64,000 nt of DNA. Origin: Phenylobacterium sp. Its GTDB lineage: Bacteria; Pseudomonadota; Alphaproteobacteria; Caulobacterales; Caulobacteraceae. This document shows, piece after piece, positions 32,863 through 40,368 of this stretch. Under the pieces are notes generated by a model, which made no database searches, had not been told where the DNA came from, and saw only the letters and a program-made list of their open reading frames with translations. How positions within the stretch are numbered: position 1 is the stretch's first letter; the number at the start of each line of letters is the position of its first letter. The DNA is taken from the NCBI RefSeq assembly GCF_004799515.1, contig NZ_SSMX01000003.1, positions 1 to 64,000 of the forward strand. Direction: 5' to 3'. A program made the translations under genes and the position numbers.

Positions 32863-34637
32863 GGAAACACCATCACGTCTGGAGGAGGTGGATCGGCGAA
32901 CAGGCGCTGGATGGCGTCCGCCCGCCGCTGGCGCGCCAGCGCCTGGGCGATGTAGCCCTTGTCGGTGATCTCGCCGCTGACCGGGTCCGGCGCGTCGGGC
33001 AGGACCAGCGCGCGGGCCACCCGTCCGCCGGAGCCGCGGGCCCGGCCGTTGAACGCCTCCAGCCCCTGGCGGGCCGCGGCGGCGACGTCGCCGGCCGGCA
33101 GGCGCGGGTTCGGATAGAGCAGCAGGCCCACGGCCTCCTGGCCCTCGCCGCAGACCACCGCGTCGGTCACCGCCCCGCCGATCGCCGAGACCGCGCCGAT
33201 GCGCAGGTCGCCGACGCCCACGAAGGTGCCGCTGGCCAGCTTGAAGTTCTCCGACAGCCGCCCGTCGAACACCATGCCCTGGGCGGGATCGTCCGGCTCC
33301 ACGAAGCGCGCGGCGTCGCCCAGGATGTAGAAGCCCTCGTCGTCGAAGGCCTCCGCCGAACGCTCGGGAAGGCCCAGGTAGCCGCGGGTGATCTGCGGCC
33401 CCTTCACCCGGAAGTCGAGCTTGCCGGCCATGGGGACCAGCCGCACCGAGGTCCCCGGCACCGGCAGGCCGATCAGGCCCATGCGCCCGTTCGGCCAATG
33501 GACGTTGCAGGCCGTGGGGCCGGTTTCGGTGGCGCCATAGCCGGAGGCGAAGCTGATCTTCTCGCCGACCGTGCGGAGGGCCACGGCCTGGATGCGGTCG
33601 GCCACCGCCTGCCCCAGCGCCGCGCCGCCGTACTGCAGCACCCGCACGCGCTCGAAGAACCGCCGCGCCAGCGCCGGGTCGGCCTCCAGCTCGTCGACGA
33701 ACAGCATCCAGCCGGCCGGCACCATGTTGTGATAGGTGGGCGAGACCTCGCGCAGGTTGCGCACCGTCTCGCCGAAGCGGTGGGCGGTGGGCTGGCCGTG
33801 GTCGATGTAGAGCGTCCCGCCCCGGTGCAGGCTCATGTGCAGGATGGAGTTGGCGCCCAGGCTGTGGCTCCAGGGCGCGGAATTCACCATCACCGGCGGG
33901 TCGGGATCGTCATAGCAGGCGTCGATCTGCGCCGAGTTCAGGCTGACGTTGGCGTGGCTGCAGATCACCGCCTTGGGATGGCCCGTGGAGCCGGAGGTCA
34001 GCAGGTACTTGGCGTGGTCCCCAGGCGTCGCCGTGGCCTCGGCGGCGGGACCGGCCAGGAGCTCAGCGAAGGCGATGTCGCCGGGACGCGCGGCGCCGGA
34101 GGCCACCACCGGCAGGCCGGCCAGGGCGGGCGCGGCCAGGCCGTCGGCGAACCGGCCGGGATCCTCGGTGTAGACCGCCGCCGGCCGCAGCACCTCGCAG
34201 GCGCGGGCCAGCCGTTCGAGGTTCGCACCCTTCAGGCCGTACTGCGGCGAGACCGGCGCCACGGGCATGCCCTGACTCATGGCCGCGTAGGCGATCAGCG
34301 CGTGCTCGATGCCGTTGTGCGCCAGGATCAGCAGCGGCCGGTCGCTGGTGAGGCCGCGGGCGCGCAAGGCCCCGGCGATGGCGCGGACCTGCTCGTGGGC
34401 CTCGGCGAAGGTCATTGTGCGCCAGCCTTCGCCGGAACGCTCGGCCAGCCAGACGCGGGACGGCGCGGCGTGGCCCCAGTGCGCCAGGGCCGCGGTCATC
34501 GTCTGGAAGCGGGTGGAATAGGGCGTGGGGTTGCCCAGCACGATCTCGCCGCCCGCGCGGCGTTCGATCTCCAGCCGGCGCGGCGCATAGCGCGGGTCGC
34601 GGAACGGGGCGGTGGCGAGCGAGGTCTCGGCGTCCAT
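32859..34637 (-). CDS. AMP-forming acyl-CoA ligase, feruloyl-CoA synthase-like
   Basis: 592 aa ANL-superfamily enzyme that would activate a carboxylic acid with ATP and CoA. Seen: ATP loop YLLTSGSTGHPKAVICSH, NSAPWSHSLGANSILHM, ASGYGATETGP (adenine-binding motif), GDAARFVEPDDPAQGMVFDGRLSENFKL (hinge) and, near the C-terminus, DPVSGEITDKGYI with a late Lys. The N-terminal PFRDPRYAPRRLEIERRAGG is typical of feruloyl-CoA synthases. No enoyl-CoA hydratase/aldolase or vanillin dehydrogenase lies near, which is unusual for ferulate breakdown. It is translationally coupled to the ThDP enzyme. Confidence 0.85.
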   Translation of the reverse strand: MDAETSLATAPFRDPRYAPRRLEIERRAGGEIVLGNPTPYSTRFQTMTAALAHWGHAAPSRVWLAERSGEGWRTMTFAEAHEQVRAIAGALRARGLTSDRPLLILAHNGIEHALIAYAAMSQGMPVAPVSPQYGLKGANLERLARACEVLRPAAVYTEDPGRFADGLAAPALAGLPVVASGAARPGDIAFAELLAGPAAEATATPGDHAKYLLTSGSTGHPKAVICSHANVSLNSAQIDACYDDPDPPVMVNSAPWSHSLGANSILHMSLHRGGTLYIDHGQPTAHRFGETVRNLREVSPTYHNMVPAGWMLFVDELEADPALARRFFERVRVLQYGGAALGQAVADRIQAVALRTVGEKISFASGYGATETGPTACNVHWPNGRMGLIGLPVPGTSVRLVPMAGKLDFRVKGPQITRGYLGLPERSAEAFDDEGFYILGDAARFVEPDDPAQGMVFDGRLSENFKLASGTFVGVGDLRIGAVSAIGGAVTDAVVCGEGQEAVGLLLYPNPRLPAGDVAAAARQGLEAFNGRARGSGGRVARALVLPDAPDPVSGEITDKGYIAQALARQRRADAIQRLFADPPPPDVMVFP

Positions 34638-34690
34638 CGAGGAGCCTTATTCCAAGCGCCGGCCCGCTTGGGAAGCTCCGTGGGAAAGGC

Positions 34691-35938
34691 TCAGTGGGAA
34701 AGCGCGCCCAGCCGCCGGGCCAGGAACAGGCGCTCGGCGGGCGCCGGATGCAGCTTGAGGGCCGCGCGCAGGGCCTCGGCGGCTTCGGCGTCGCGGCCGG
34801 CCTTGCCGTAGAGGCCGGCGCGGGCGGCCTGGTAGGGCAGCCAGCCGGCGAGGCGCTCCGCATCGGCGATCCCGGCCACCTCGGCGAGCGCGGCCAGGCC
34901 CGCCTCCGGCCCGACCGCCTCGCCCAGGGCCACGGCGCGGTTCACCTGCGCCACCGCCGAGGGCCGCACCATGAGCAGCACGTCGTAGAGCGCCACCACG
35001 TCGCCCCAGGCGGTGACGCCGGTCTCCATCCGCGCGGCGTGGGTGGCGTGGATCGCCGCCATCAGCTGGTAGGGGCCGCTGCGGCCCAGCGTGGCGGCGC
35101 GGCGCATCAGGGCGGCGGCCTCGCCGATCAGGCGGCGGTCCCAGACGCCCACGTCCTGCTCCGACAGCGGGATCATGGCGCCGCCGTCGTCCAGCCGCGC
35201 AGGCCGCCGCGCCTCGGTGAGCCGGACCAAGGCGGCCAGGCCCAGCACCTCCGGCTCCTGCGGCAGCAGGTCGGCCAGCAGGCCGGTGAGGCGCAGGGCC
35301 TCGCCCGCCATGTCGGCGGCGTCCGCGGCGCCAGCGGCGTCCTCATAGGCCTGGGCGTAGGCGATCTCGAGCGTCGTCAGCACCGCCTCCAGACGCTCTC
35401 CCCAACTGTCGGGCTCGGGGATCTCGAAGCGGATCGCCGCCTGGCGGATCTTGCGCTTGGCCCGGGTCAGCCGCTGCAGCATGGCGCTCTCGCTGGTCAG
35501 CCACGCCCGGGCGATCCGCGCCACCGACAGACCGCAGAGGGTGCGCAGCGTCAGCGCGATCCGCGCCTCGGGCGCCAGCGCCGGATGGCAACAGACGAAG
35601 ATCAGCCGCAGCCGCTCGTCCGGGATCGGCTCGAACGCCGCCATCAGGAGGGTCTCCGGATCGGGCTCGGGCTCGGGAACGTCGAACACCGCAGCCTGGC
35701 GCACCGTCGCGCGCCGGCCAAGGTCGAAGGCTCGCCTGCGGCCCACCGCGTAGAGCCAGGCGGCGGGGTCGCGCGGCGGCCCGTCGCGGCTCCAGGTCTC
35801 CACGGCCCGCAGGCTCGCGAAGGCGAAAGCCTCCTCGGCCCGGTCGAGGTCGCGGAAGCGCATGGCGAGCGCGGCGCGGATGCGGTCGCCCGCGCGCCGC
35901 ACCGCCTCGTCCAGGATGCGCTCGGCGTCCCCACTCAT
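34691..35938 (-). CDS. ECF42-type RNA polymerase sigma factor with C-terminal TPR-like extension
   Basis: 415 aa, more than twice the size of simple ECF sigma factors. Region 2 (residues ~10-75: LDRAEEAFAFASLRAVETWSRDG, AAWLYAVGRRRAFD) and region 4 (LALAPEARIALTLRTLCGLSVARIARAWL) are followed by ~220 residues containing the DUF6596-type LYDVLLMVRPSAVAQVNRAVAL and a TPR-like helical end. This build and the adjacent DGPF genes are the hallmark of group ECF42, in which the extension replaces a separate anti-sigma factor. It starts four bases after the stop of the nearer DGPF gene, so it is read from that promoter. Confidence 0.9.
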   Translation of the reverse strand: MSGDAERILDEAVRRAGDRIRAALAMRFRDLDRAEEAFAFASLRAVETWSRDGPPRDPAAWLYAVGRRRAFDLGRRATVRQAAVFDVPEPEPDPETLLMAAFEPIPDERLRLIFVCCHPALAPEARIALTLRTLCGLSVARIARAWLTSESAMLQRLTRAKRKIRQAAIRFEIPEPDSWGERLEAVLTTLEIAYAQAYEDAAGAADAADMAGEALRLTGLLADLLPQEPEVLGLAALVRLTEARRPARLDDGGAMIPLSEQDVGVWDRRLIGEAAALMRRAATLGRSGPYQLMAAIHATHAARMETGVTAWGDVVALYDVLLMVRPSAVAQVNRAVALGEAVGPEAGLAALAEVAGIADAERLAGWLPYQAARAGLYGKAGRDAEAAEALRAALKLHPAPAERLFLARRLGALSH

Positions 35939-35942
35939 GGGA

Positions 35943-36299
35943 TCACATCGTGTGGATCGGGCGGACTTCGACGGCGTAGTTCGGGCCGCCGGGGATCTTC
36001 TTGGCCCAGCCGATGGCGGCGTCCAGGTCCGGCGCCTCCACCAGGTAGTAGCCGGCCAGCTGTTCGCGGGTCTCGGCGTAGGGGCCGTCGTGCAGGCTCT
36101 GCACGCCGCCCTGGGTGCGCACGGTGGTGGCGGTCTCGGTGGGCTTCAGCCGGTTGCCGCCGACCATGGCGCCCTTCTCCTGCATCTCGGCGGCCAGGCG
36201 CATGTGGCTGGCGCTGATCTCCTGCAGGACGGCCGGATCGGTCCTGGTGTCCGGGGCCCAGATGGTCTCGTCGGAATAGATGATCAGCAGGTATTGCAT
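35943..36299 (-). CDS. DGPF/YCII-domain protein, ECF42 partner (first copy)
   Basis: 118 aa, cytoplasmic. A ferredoxin-like YCII fold: MQYLLIIYSDETIWAP, a helix ISASHMRLAAEMQEKG, then SLHDGPYAETREQLAGYYLVEAPDLDAAIGWA. The DGPY motif at residues 71-74 is the DGPF signature, with His70 before it. Family members are genomically tied to ECF42 sigma factors but their reaction is not established. The gene is directly upstream of the sigma gene and carries a TGTCGA-N17-CGTC promoter 59 bases before its ATG. Confidence 0.9.
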   Translation of the reverse strand: MQYLLIIYSDETIWAPDTRTDPAVLQEISASHMRLAAEMQEKGAMVGGNRLKPTETATTVRTQGGVQSLHDGPYAETREQLAGYYLVEAPDLDAAIGWAKKIPGGPNYAVEVRPIHTM

Positions 36300-36331
36300 G
36301 GCGAAAGGTCTCCGTTGGGGCCAGCTTGGCC

Positions 36332-36349
36332 GACGCGAAGGGCCGCGTC
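36332..36349 (-). promoter_or_regulatory. leader hairpin of the first DGPF gene
   Basis: On the minus strand GACGCG and CGCGTC form a 6-bp stem with loop GCCCTT, nine bases after the -10 box. The same stem with a different loop occurs in the leader of the second DGPF gene at the matching distance. It could be an RNA hairpin or a DNA operator. Confidence 0.55.
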
Positions 36350-36357
36350 ACCGAAGA

Positions 36358-36384
36358 GACGCGCGGCCCGCCGCGGATTCGACA
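36358..36384 (-). promoter_or_regulatory. ECF42-type promoter upstream of first DGPF gene and sigma factor gene
   Basis: Minus strand TGTCGA (36384-36379) and CGTC (36361-36358) separated by 17 bases. TGTCGA as -35 fits the ECF42 promoter reported from Streptomyces, as I recall it. The identical arrangement precedes the other DGPF gene. The sigma factor would therefore control its own operon. Confidence 0.7.
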
Positions 36385-36408
36385 GGCCGCCGCGCATTCC
36401 GCACGCCC

Positions 36409-36759
36409 CTAGTGGACGATCAGCGCGCGCACCTCGACCTTGCCGCCCTCGGGCATCGGGACGCGCTGGGCGATCTCCAGCGCCTCGTCGTCCGAGGCCG
36501 CCTCGATCAGGTAGAAGCCGCCCAGCTCCTCGCGGGTTTCGGCGAACGGGCCGTCGTGGACCGACCTGCGGCCGCTGCGCATGGTGACGGTCCGGGCGGT
36601 CTCGACGCCGCGCAGGCCCGCGCCCGCCTTCTGGACGCCCTTGGCGCGCAGTTCGTCGGCCAGGGCCAGGTGTCCGCTCACGATATCGGCCAGCAGGGCC
36701 TCGCCGGCCGGCCCCTCGTAGGCCCCGGCCGGTTCGTAGATCAGCAGCATGTATTGCAT
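36409..36759 (-). CDS. DGPF/YCII-domain protein, ECF42 partner (second copy)
   Basis: 116 aa. Same fold as its neighbour: MQYMLLIYEPAGAYEG, SGHLALADELRAKGVQ, then SVHDGPFAETREELGGFYLIEAASDDEALEIA, with the exact DGPF at residues 69-72. Start at ATG 36759 because AAGGGGA precedes it. An upstream in-frame ATG (36846) would run through the promoter and hairpin and is rejected. It has its own copy of the ECF42-type promoter, so the two DGPF genes are co-regulated but separately transcribed. Confidence 0.9.
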   Translation of the reverse strand: MQYMLLIYEPAGAYEGPAGEALLADIVSGHLALADELRAKGVQKAGAGLRGVETARTVTMRSGRRSVHDGPFAETREELGGFYLIEAASDDEALEIAQRVPMPEGGKVEVRALIVH

Positions 36760-36792
36760 GTCGGTCCCCTTGCGCTTTCTCAAAGCTTCGCC

Positions 36793-36810
36793 GACGCGGA
36801 AGGTCGCGTC
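36793..36810 (-). promoter_or_regulatory. leader hairpin of the second DGPF gene
   Basis: Minus strand GACGCG - loop ACCTTC - CGCGTC. The stem matches the first copy exactly while the loop differs. The flanking bases GGT before and GGC, AAGCT after are also shared with the first leader. Confidence 0.55.
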
Positions 36811-36818
36811 ACCGGGGA

Positions 36819-36845
36819 GACGGGCGACGGCCGGCCCCATCGACA
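36819..36845 (-). promoter_or_regulatory. ECF42-type promoter upstream of second DGPF gene
   Basis: Minus strand TGTCGA (36845-36840), a 17-base spacer and CGTC (36822-36819), 60 bases before the ATG at 36759. It lies nine bases beyond the stop of the DUF599 gene, marking the boundary of that unit. Confidence 0.7.
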
Positions 36846-36853
36846 TTCGCGCG

Positions 36854-37579
36854 CTATTTTTCCGGCGTGGCCTCCAGCAGCCGGCGCAGGTCGGCGATGG
36901 CGTAGGCGGCGGGCGAGCGGCGCTGGCGCCAGACCAAGAGGCCCACCGCGCCCAAGGTCGCGGCGATGAAGGCCAGCGGCCCGAACAGCCAGGCCGCGGC
37001 GGCGAGCGCGAAATAGTAGCCGCGGACGCCTGAGTTCACGGAATGCAGGGCGGGGTTCAGTAGGCGCCCGGCGATGTCGCCGAAGGCGTGGTGCGTGGCG
37101 TCGTCCGCCGCCTCCGGCGTCGCCCCGACGGCGGCGAGCACATAGTTGAGCTGGCGGATGCCCCAGATGAAGTCCAGCAGGCCGCGCGCCAGGGTCACCA
37201 ACACCAGGGCCAGCTGCGCCTCGAACAGCACTCGCGAGGAGGTCTTGACCACCATCAGGCTGGAGACGTTGCGGAAGCTCGCCTGGCCGCCGAACAGCAC
37301 GCCGGCGGTGGCGGCGATCAGGATCAGGTTGGACGAGGCGAAGAAGGACGATGAGCTCAGGGTCTGGGCCAGCAGCTGGGCGTCCATGAAGCGGCCCTGG
37401 CGCTTGGCCATATTGCGCATCCAGGCGCTGCGCACCACGGCCAGGTCGGTGTTGATCACCGCCCCGCCGCGCCGGCCCATCAGGTCGAGCAGCGGCTGGT
37501 AGAACAGCCAGCAGACCGCGAACAGGCCGAGCGCCGCAGCGTTCAGCGGACTGAGATAGAGCGGACCCAGATCAATCAT
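36854..37579 (-). CDS. DUF599 membrane protein
   Basis: 241 aa with four predicted membrane helices: LNAAALGLFAVCWLFYQPLLDLM, FFASSNLILIAATAGVLFGG, EAQLALVLVTLARGLLDFIWGIRQLNY and YYFALAAAAWLFGPLAFIAATLG. The motif RNMAKRQGRFMDAQLL is typical of the DUF599 family. Function unknown; some relatives sit near redox or transporter genes. Its ATG overlaps the end of the upstream MHS transporter by eight bases, so both are translated from one message. Confidence 0.87.
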   Translation of the reverse strand: MIDLGPLYLSPLNAAALGLFAVCWLFYQPLLDLMGRRGGAVINTDLAVVRSAWMRNMAKRQGRFMDAQLLAQTLSSSSFFASSNLILIAATAGVLFGGQASFRNVSSLMVVKTSSRVLFEAQLALVLVTLARGLLDFIWGIRQLNYVLAAVGATPEAADDATHHAFGDIAGRLLNPALHSVNSGVRGYYFALAAAAWLFGPLAFIAATLGAVGLLVWRQRRSPAAYAIADLRRLLEATPEK

Positions 37580-38894
37580 CGGCGAGCAGGCTGGTCTTGT
37601 TGGTGTTGCGCAGGCGGGCGGCGGTGGCCGCGCCCACCAGCATGACGGCGCCCACGTAGAGGTAGAACCGGCTTTCCACGTGCGCCTGTTTCAGCCACTC
37701 GGCGACGTACTCAGCCGTGCCGCCGAAGGTGGCGTTGGCCAGCGCATAGGGCAGGGAGACGCCGATGGCGCGGATGTGCGGCGGGAAGAACTCGGCCTTC
37801 AGGACCGCGTTCACCGCCGAATAGCCGGAGTGGCAGAGCGCCAGGATCATGATCAGGCCGAAGGCTGCGGCCGGGGCCTGGGCGTGGGCGATGGCGCTCA
37901 TCACCGGATAGGTGGCGAGCCCGCCCAGCGCCAGGCCGGCCGCCATGGTGGTCCGCCGCCCGACCTGGTCGGACAGCCAGCCGACCGCCGGCTGGATCAG
38001 CATGTAGGTCAGGAGCACCGCGGCGATGACCGCCGTGCCCACGTCCTTGGAGAAATGCGCCGTATTGACCAGGAACTTCTGCATGTAGGTCGTGTAGGCA
38101 TAGAAGGAGAGCGAGCCTGCCGCGGTCAGCACGAAGATGATCGCGACTTCCTTGGGGTGCTCGCGCACCAGGTCGAGGGTGCGGCCGCGCCGGCCCTTGT
38201 CCACGTCCTCGGTGAGGTAGGCCCGGGTCTCGTCCAGGCCCGTGCGGATCCAGAACACCACGATGGCCAGGAGGCCGCCGATGGCGAAGGGGGTGCGCCA
38301 GCCCCAGGCCTCCAGCGCGGCCTTCGAAAGGGTGTGCTGCAGCACCACGACCACCAGCAGGGCCGCGACCTGGCCGCCGATCAGGCTGGTGTACTGGAAG
38401 GACGACCAGAAGCCGCGCCGGGCCTTGCCGGCCATCTCCGACATGTAGGTGGCGCTCGCGCCGTACTCGCCGCCCAGCGACAGGCCCTGCACCAGCCGTG
38501 CGGCCAGCAGGCCGAACTGGGCGAAGACCCCGATCTGGGCGTAGGTCGGCAGGACGGCGATGGCGAAGGAGCCGGCGCTCATGGCCGCCACCGACAGGGT
38601 CAGCGCCGCGCGGCGTCCCGCCCGGTCGGCGAAGACCCCCATCAGCCAGGCGCCCACCGGCCGGGCGATGAAGCCCGCGGCGAAGACAGCGGCGGTCTGC
38701 AGCTGCTGGGCGGTCGCATCGCCCTTGGGGAAGAACAGGGCGGCGAAATAGAGGCTGGTCGAGGAATAGGCGAACCAGTCGTACCACTCGACGAGGTTGC
38801 CGGCCGAGCCGCCGAAGATCGCCTTCACGCGCCGGCCCAGCGGCATGCGAGAAAGCGCGCCTTCGTCCGCCGCCGTCGTCTCGCCGCTCGCCAT
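37572..38894 (-). CDS. MFS transporter, metabolite:H+ symporter (MHS) family
   Basis: 440 aa, twelve membrane helices. MHS features: GNLVEWYDWFAYSSTSLYFA at the first helix, ADRAGRRAALT loop between helices 2 and 3, GLSLGGEYGASATYMSEMA, a central charged loop with LVREHPKEV, and DQVGRRTTMAAGL between helices 8 and 9. Relatives carry alpha-ketoglutarate, shikimate, citrate or proline/betaine. The ligand here is unknown. Of GTG 38897 and ATG 38894 I chose the ATG, with GGGGGGA just upstream. Confidence 0.9.
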   Translation of the reverse strand: MASGETTAADEGALSRMPLGRRVKAIFGGSAGNLVEWYDWFAYSSTSLYFAALFFPKGDATAQQLQTAAVFAAGFIARPVGAWLMGVFADRAGRRAALTLSVAAMSAGSFAIAVLPTYAQIGVFAQFGLLAARLVQGLSLGGEYGASATYMSEMAGKARRGFWSSFQYTSLIGGQVAALLVVVVLQHTLSKAALEAWGWRTPFAIGGLLAIVVFWIRTGLDETRAYLTEDVDKGRRGRTLDLVREHPKEVAIIFVLTAAGSLSFYAYTTYMQKFLVNTAHFSKDVGTAVIAAVLLTYMLIQPAVGWLSDQVGRRTTMAAGLALGGLATYPVMSAIAHAQAPAAAFGLIMILALCHSGYSAVNAVLKAEFFPPHIRAIGVSLPYALANATFGGTAEYVAEWLKQAHVESRFYLYVGAVMLVGAATAARLRNTNKTSLLADD

Positions 38895-38943
38895 CACATC
38901 CCCCCGCGTCGCGGGGTGATGCTAGGCGAATTTCAAGCCAGCG

Positions 38944-39096
38944 CTATATGCGGCCGAGCAGGACCAGGACGATGATGATCACCAGGATCAGGCCCAGGCC
39001 GCCGCTCGGGAAGTAACCCCAGCTGCGCGAATAGCCCCAGCTCGGCAGGGCGCCCAGCAGCAGCAGGATCAGGATGATGATCAGGATTAGGCCCAC
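38944..39096 (-). CDS. DUF3309 small membrane protein
   Basis: 50 aa. Two short hydrophobic helices (GLILIIILILLLLGALPSW and GGLGLILVIIIVLVLLGRI) joined by a Trp/Tyr/Ser-rich turn (WGYSRSWGYFPS). This is the DUF3309 pattern. Start at GTG 39096, preceded by GGAGGAA at -12 to -6. A longer reading from an ATG at 39138 would run through that ribosome site. Function unknown. Confidence 0.8.
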   Translation of the reverse strand: MGLILIIILILLLLGALPSWGYSRSWGYFPSGGLGLILVIIIVLVLLGRI

Positions 39097-39188
39097 GTCG
39101 TTCCTCCATGCCCCGCGACGGCTCACCCAACGGGCGGCCACGGTGGAGGTTCCGGCGTAACGGGTCGGGCGGAAGCTTTCGGGGACGC

Positions 39189-39584
39189 CTAGTCGGCGGC
39201 GTTGGCCGTGTGCAGCACTGCATCGGAGCCGCGCACGTCGAGGGCGTACATCAGCCCGACCCAGCCGCCCTTGACCCGCGGCAGCACCGCCAGGGTCAGC
39301 ACCGCCAGCGCCGACAGGATGAAGGGCAGGGAGTAGAGCGGGTTGGACCGCCAGACGATGGGGAAGAACAGCATCGGCGCCACCACCAGGTGGCCGACCA
39401 GGAGGATGGTCAGATAGGCCGGGCCGTCATCCGCTGGATAGCGGGCGAGATCGGTGTCGCACGCCTCGCAACGGCCGTTGACCTTCAGATAGCGCCAGAA
39501 CAACGGGCCCTTGCCGCAGGCGGGGCAATGGCCGGCGACCCCTCGGAAAACCGAGCGCCGAAGCGGGTGAGCGATCTCTGCCAT
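39189..39584 (-). CDS. DUF983 zinc-ribbon membrane protein
   Basis: 131 aa. N-terminal CPACGKGPLFWRYLKVNGRCEACDTDL is a four-Cys zinc ribbon. YPADDGPAYLTILLVGHLVV then begins the first of two membrane helices, followed by FILSALAVLTLAVLP. Both features define DUF983, often found beside cytochrome oxidase assembly genes, though none are here. ATG 39584 is the only sensible start. Confidence 0.9.
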   Translation of the reverse strand: MAEIAHPLRRSVFRGVAGHCPACGKGPLFWRYLKVNGRCEACDTDLARYPADDGPAYLTILLVGHLVVAPMLFFPIVWRSNPLYSLPFILSALAVLTLAVLPRVKGGWVGLMYALDVRGSDAVLHTANAAD

Positions 39585-39684
39585 GGCCGAGATATGGGCC
39601 TAAGGACGGCATAAGAAAAGGTGGCGTGGTCCATCCGCCGCGCCTTGAGCCGGCGACATTTTCGCGCGGCGTTTGTGAGTTTAT

Positions 39685-39709
39685 GGCCGGCTCGCGGCCG
39701 CAGCCGGCC
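39685..39709 (-). terminator. possible terminator after the entericidin-like gene
   Basis: GGCCGGCT (39685-39692) pairs with AGCCGGCC (39702-39709) around a GC-rich loop, 17 bases past the stop of the minus-strand lipoprotein gene. No run of U follows, so termination is uncertain. Confidence 0.3.
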
Positions 39710-39725
39710 CGGAGGAAGCCAAGCC

Positions 39726-39863
39726 TCAGTGCTTGGCGTCGTCGGCGGTCTGGGTGACGGCGTGGCCCGCGGCCGAGACGTCCTTGCCGACGCCCGCGAC
39801 GGTGTTGCAGCTGGCCACCAGCAGGGCGGACGCGGCGGCGACGAGAACGATCAGTTTGCGCAT
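39726..39863 (-). CDS. entericidin-like small lipoprotein
   Basis: 45 aa, too short for usual gene cut-offs. Reads MRKLIVLVAAASALLVASC, a lipoprotein signal with lipobox VAS-Cys19, then NTVAGVGKDVSAAGHAVTQT and a short acidic/basic tail ending in His. The NTxxGxGxDxxxxG pattern after Cys is characteristic of entericidin A/B, small outer- or inner-membrane lipoproteins first described as a toxin/antidote pair in enterics. The role in this group is unknown. GGGGGAAA precedes the ATG. Confidence 0.85.
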   Translation of the reverse strand: MRKLIVLVAAASALLVASCNTVAGVGKDVSAAGHAVTQTADDAKH

Positions 39864-39966
39864 CAAAGTTTCCCCCTTCGGCAGGCCTTAGCCATGTCCA
39901 CGATGGCGGCCCGACAGTCAAGCTCGTGCGCCTGTCAGGGGCGCCGGAAAGGCGTAGGCTGCCCGC

Positions 39967-40368
39967 ATGTCGCCCAGCGCCGCCGCCCATCTCGCCCAGG
40001 CTGTCTTGGCGGCCCATCTGGCGGTGATCGTCTTCAACGTCGCGGGCCTTATCGCTATCCCGCTAGGCGCGGCGCTCCATTGGCGCTGGGTGCGGGTGCG
40101 TTGGTGGCGGATGCTGCACCTGGCGAGCTGGGCCCTGGTGGCCCTGCAGGCCGCGCTCGGCCGCGCCTGCTTCCTGACGATCTGGCAGGACCAGCTCACC
40201 GGCGCGCAGGGTGAGCCGCCGCTGATCGAGCGCTGGGTGGAGCGCGCCGTCTACTGGCCCCTGCCGATCTGGGCGTTCGCGGCGATCTACCTCGCGCTGT
40301 TCGTGACGGTCGTGGCGCTGTGGTGGATCGCGCCGCCTAATCCGCGTCCATCTTCAGCGCTGCGATGA
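39967..40368 (+). CDS. DUF2784 membrane protein
   Basis: 133 aa with three or four membrane helices ([62 protein letters not shown]). The segment [13 protein letters not shown] between helices, with HLAVIVFN early, matches DUF2784. Function unknown. Its 3' end overlaps the 3' end of lepA by 32 bases in a convergent layout. Confidence 0.8.
   Translation: MSPSAAAHLAQAVLAAHLAVIVFNVAGLIAIPLGAALHWRWVRVRWWRMLHLASWALVALQAALGRACFLTIWQDQLTGAQGEPPLIERWVERAVYWPLPIWAFAAIYLALFVTVVALWWIAPPNPRPSSALR

Noticed and set aside
36760..36846. N-terminal extension of the second DGPF protein
   Set aside because: It would place the coding start upstream of the conserved promoter and hairpin, and the first DGPF protein begins MQYLL as this one does at MQYML.
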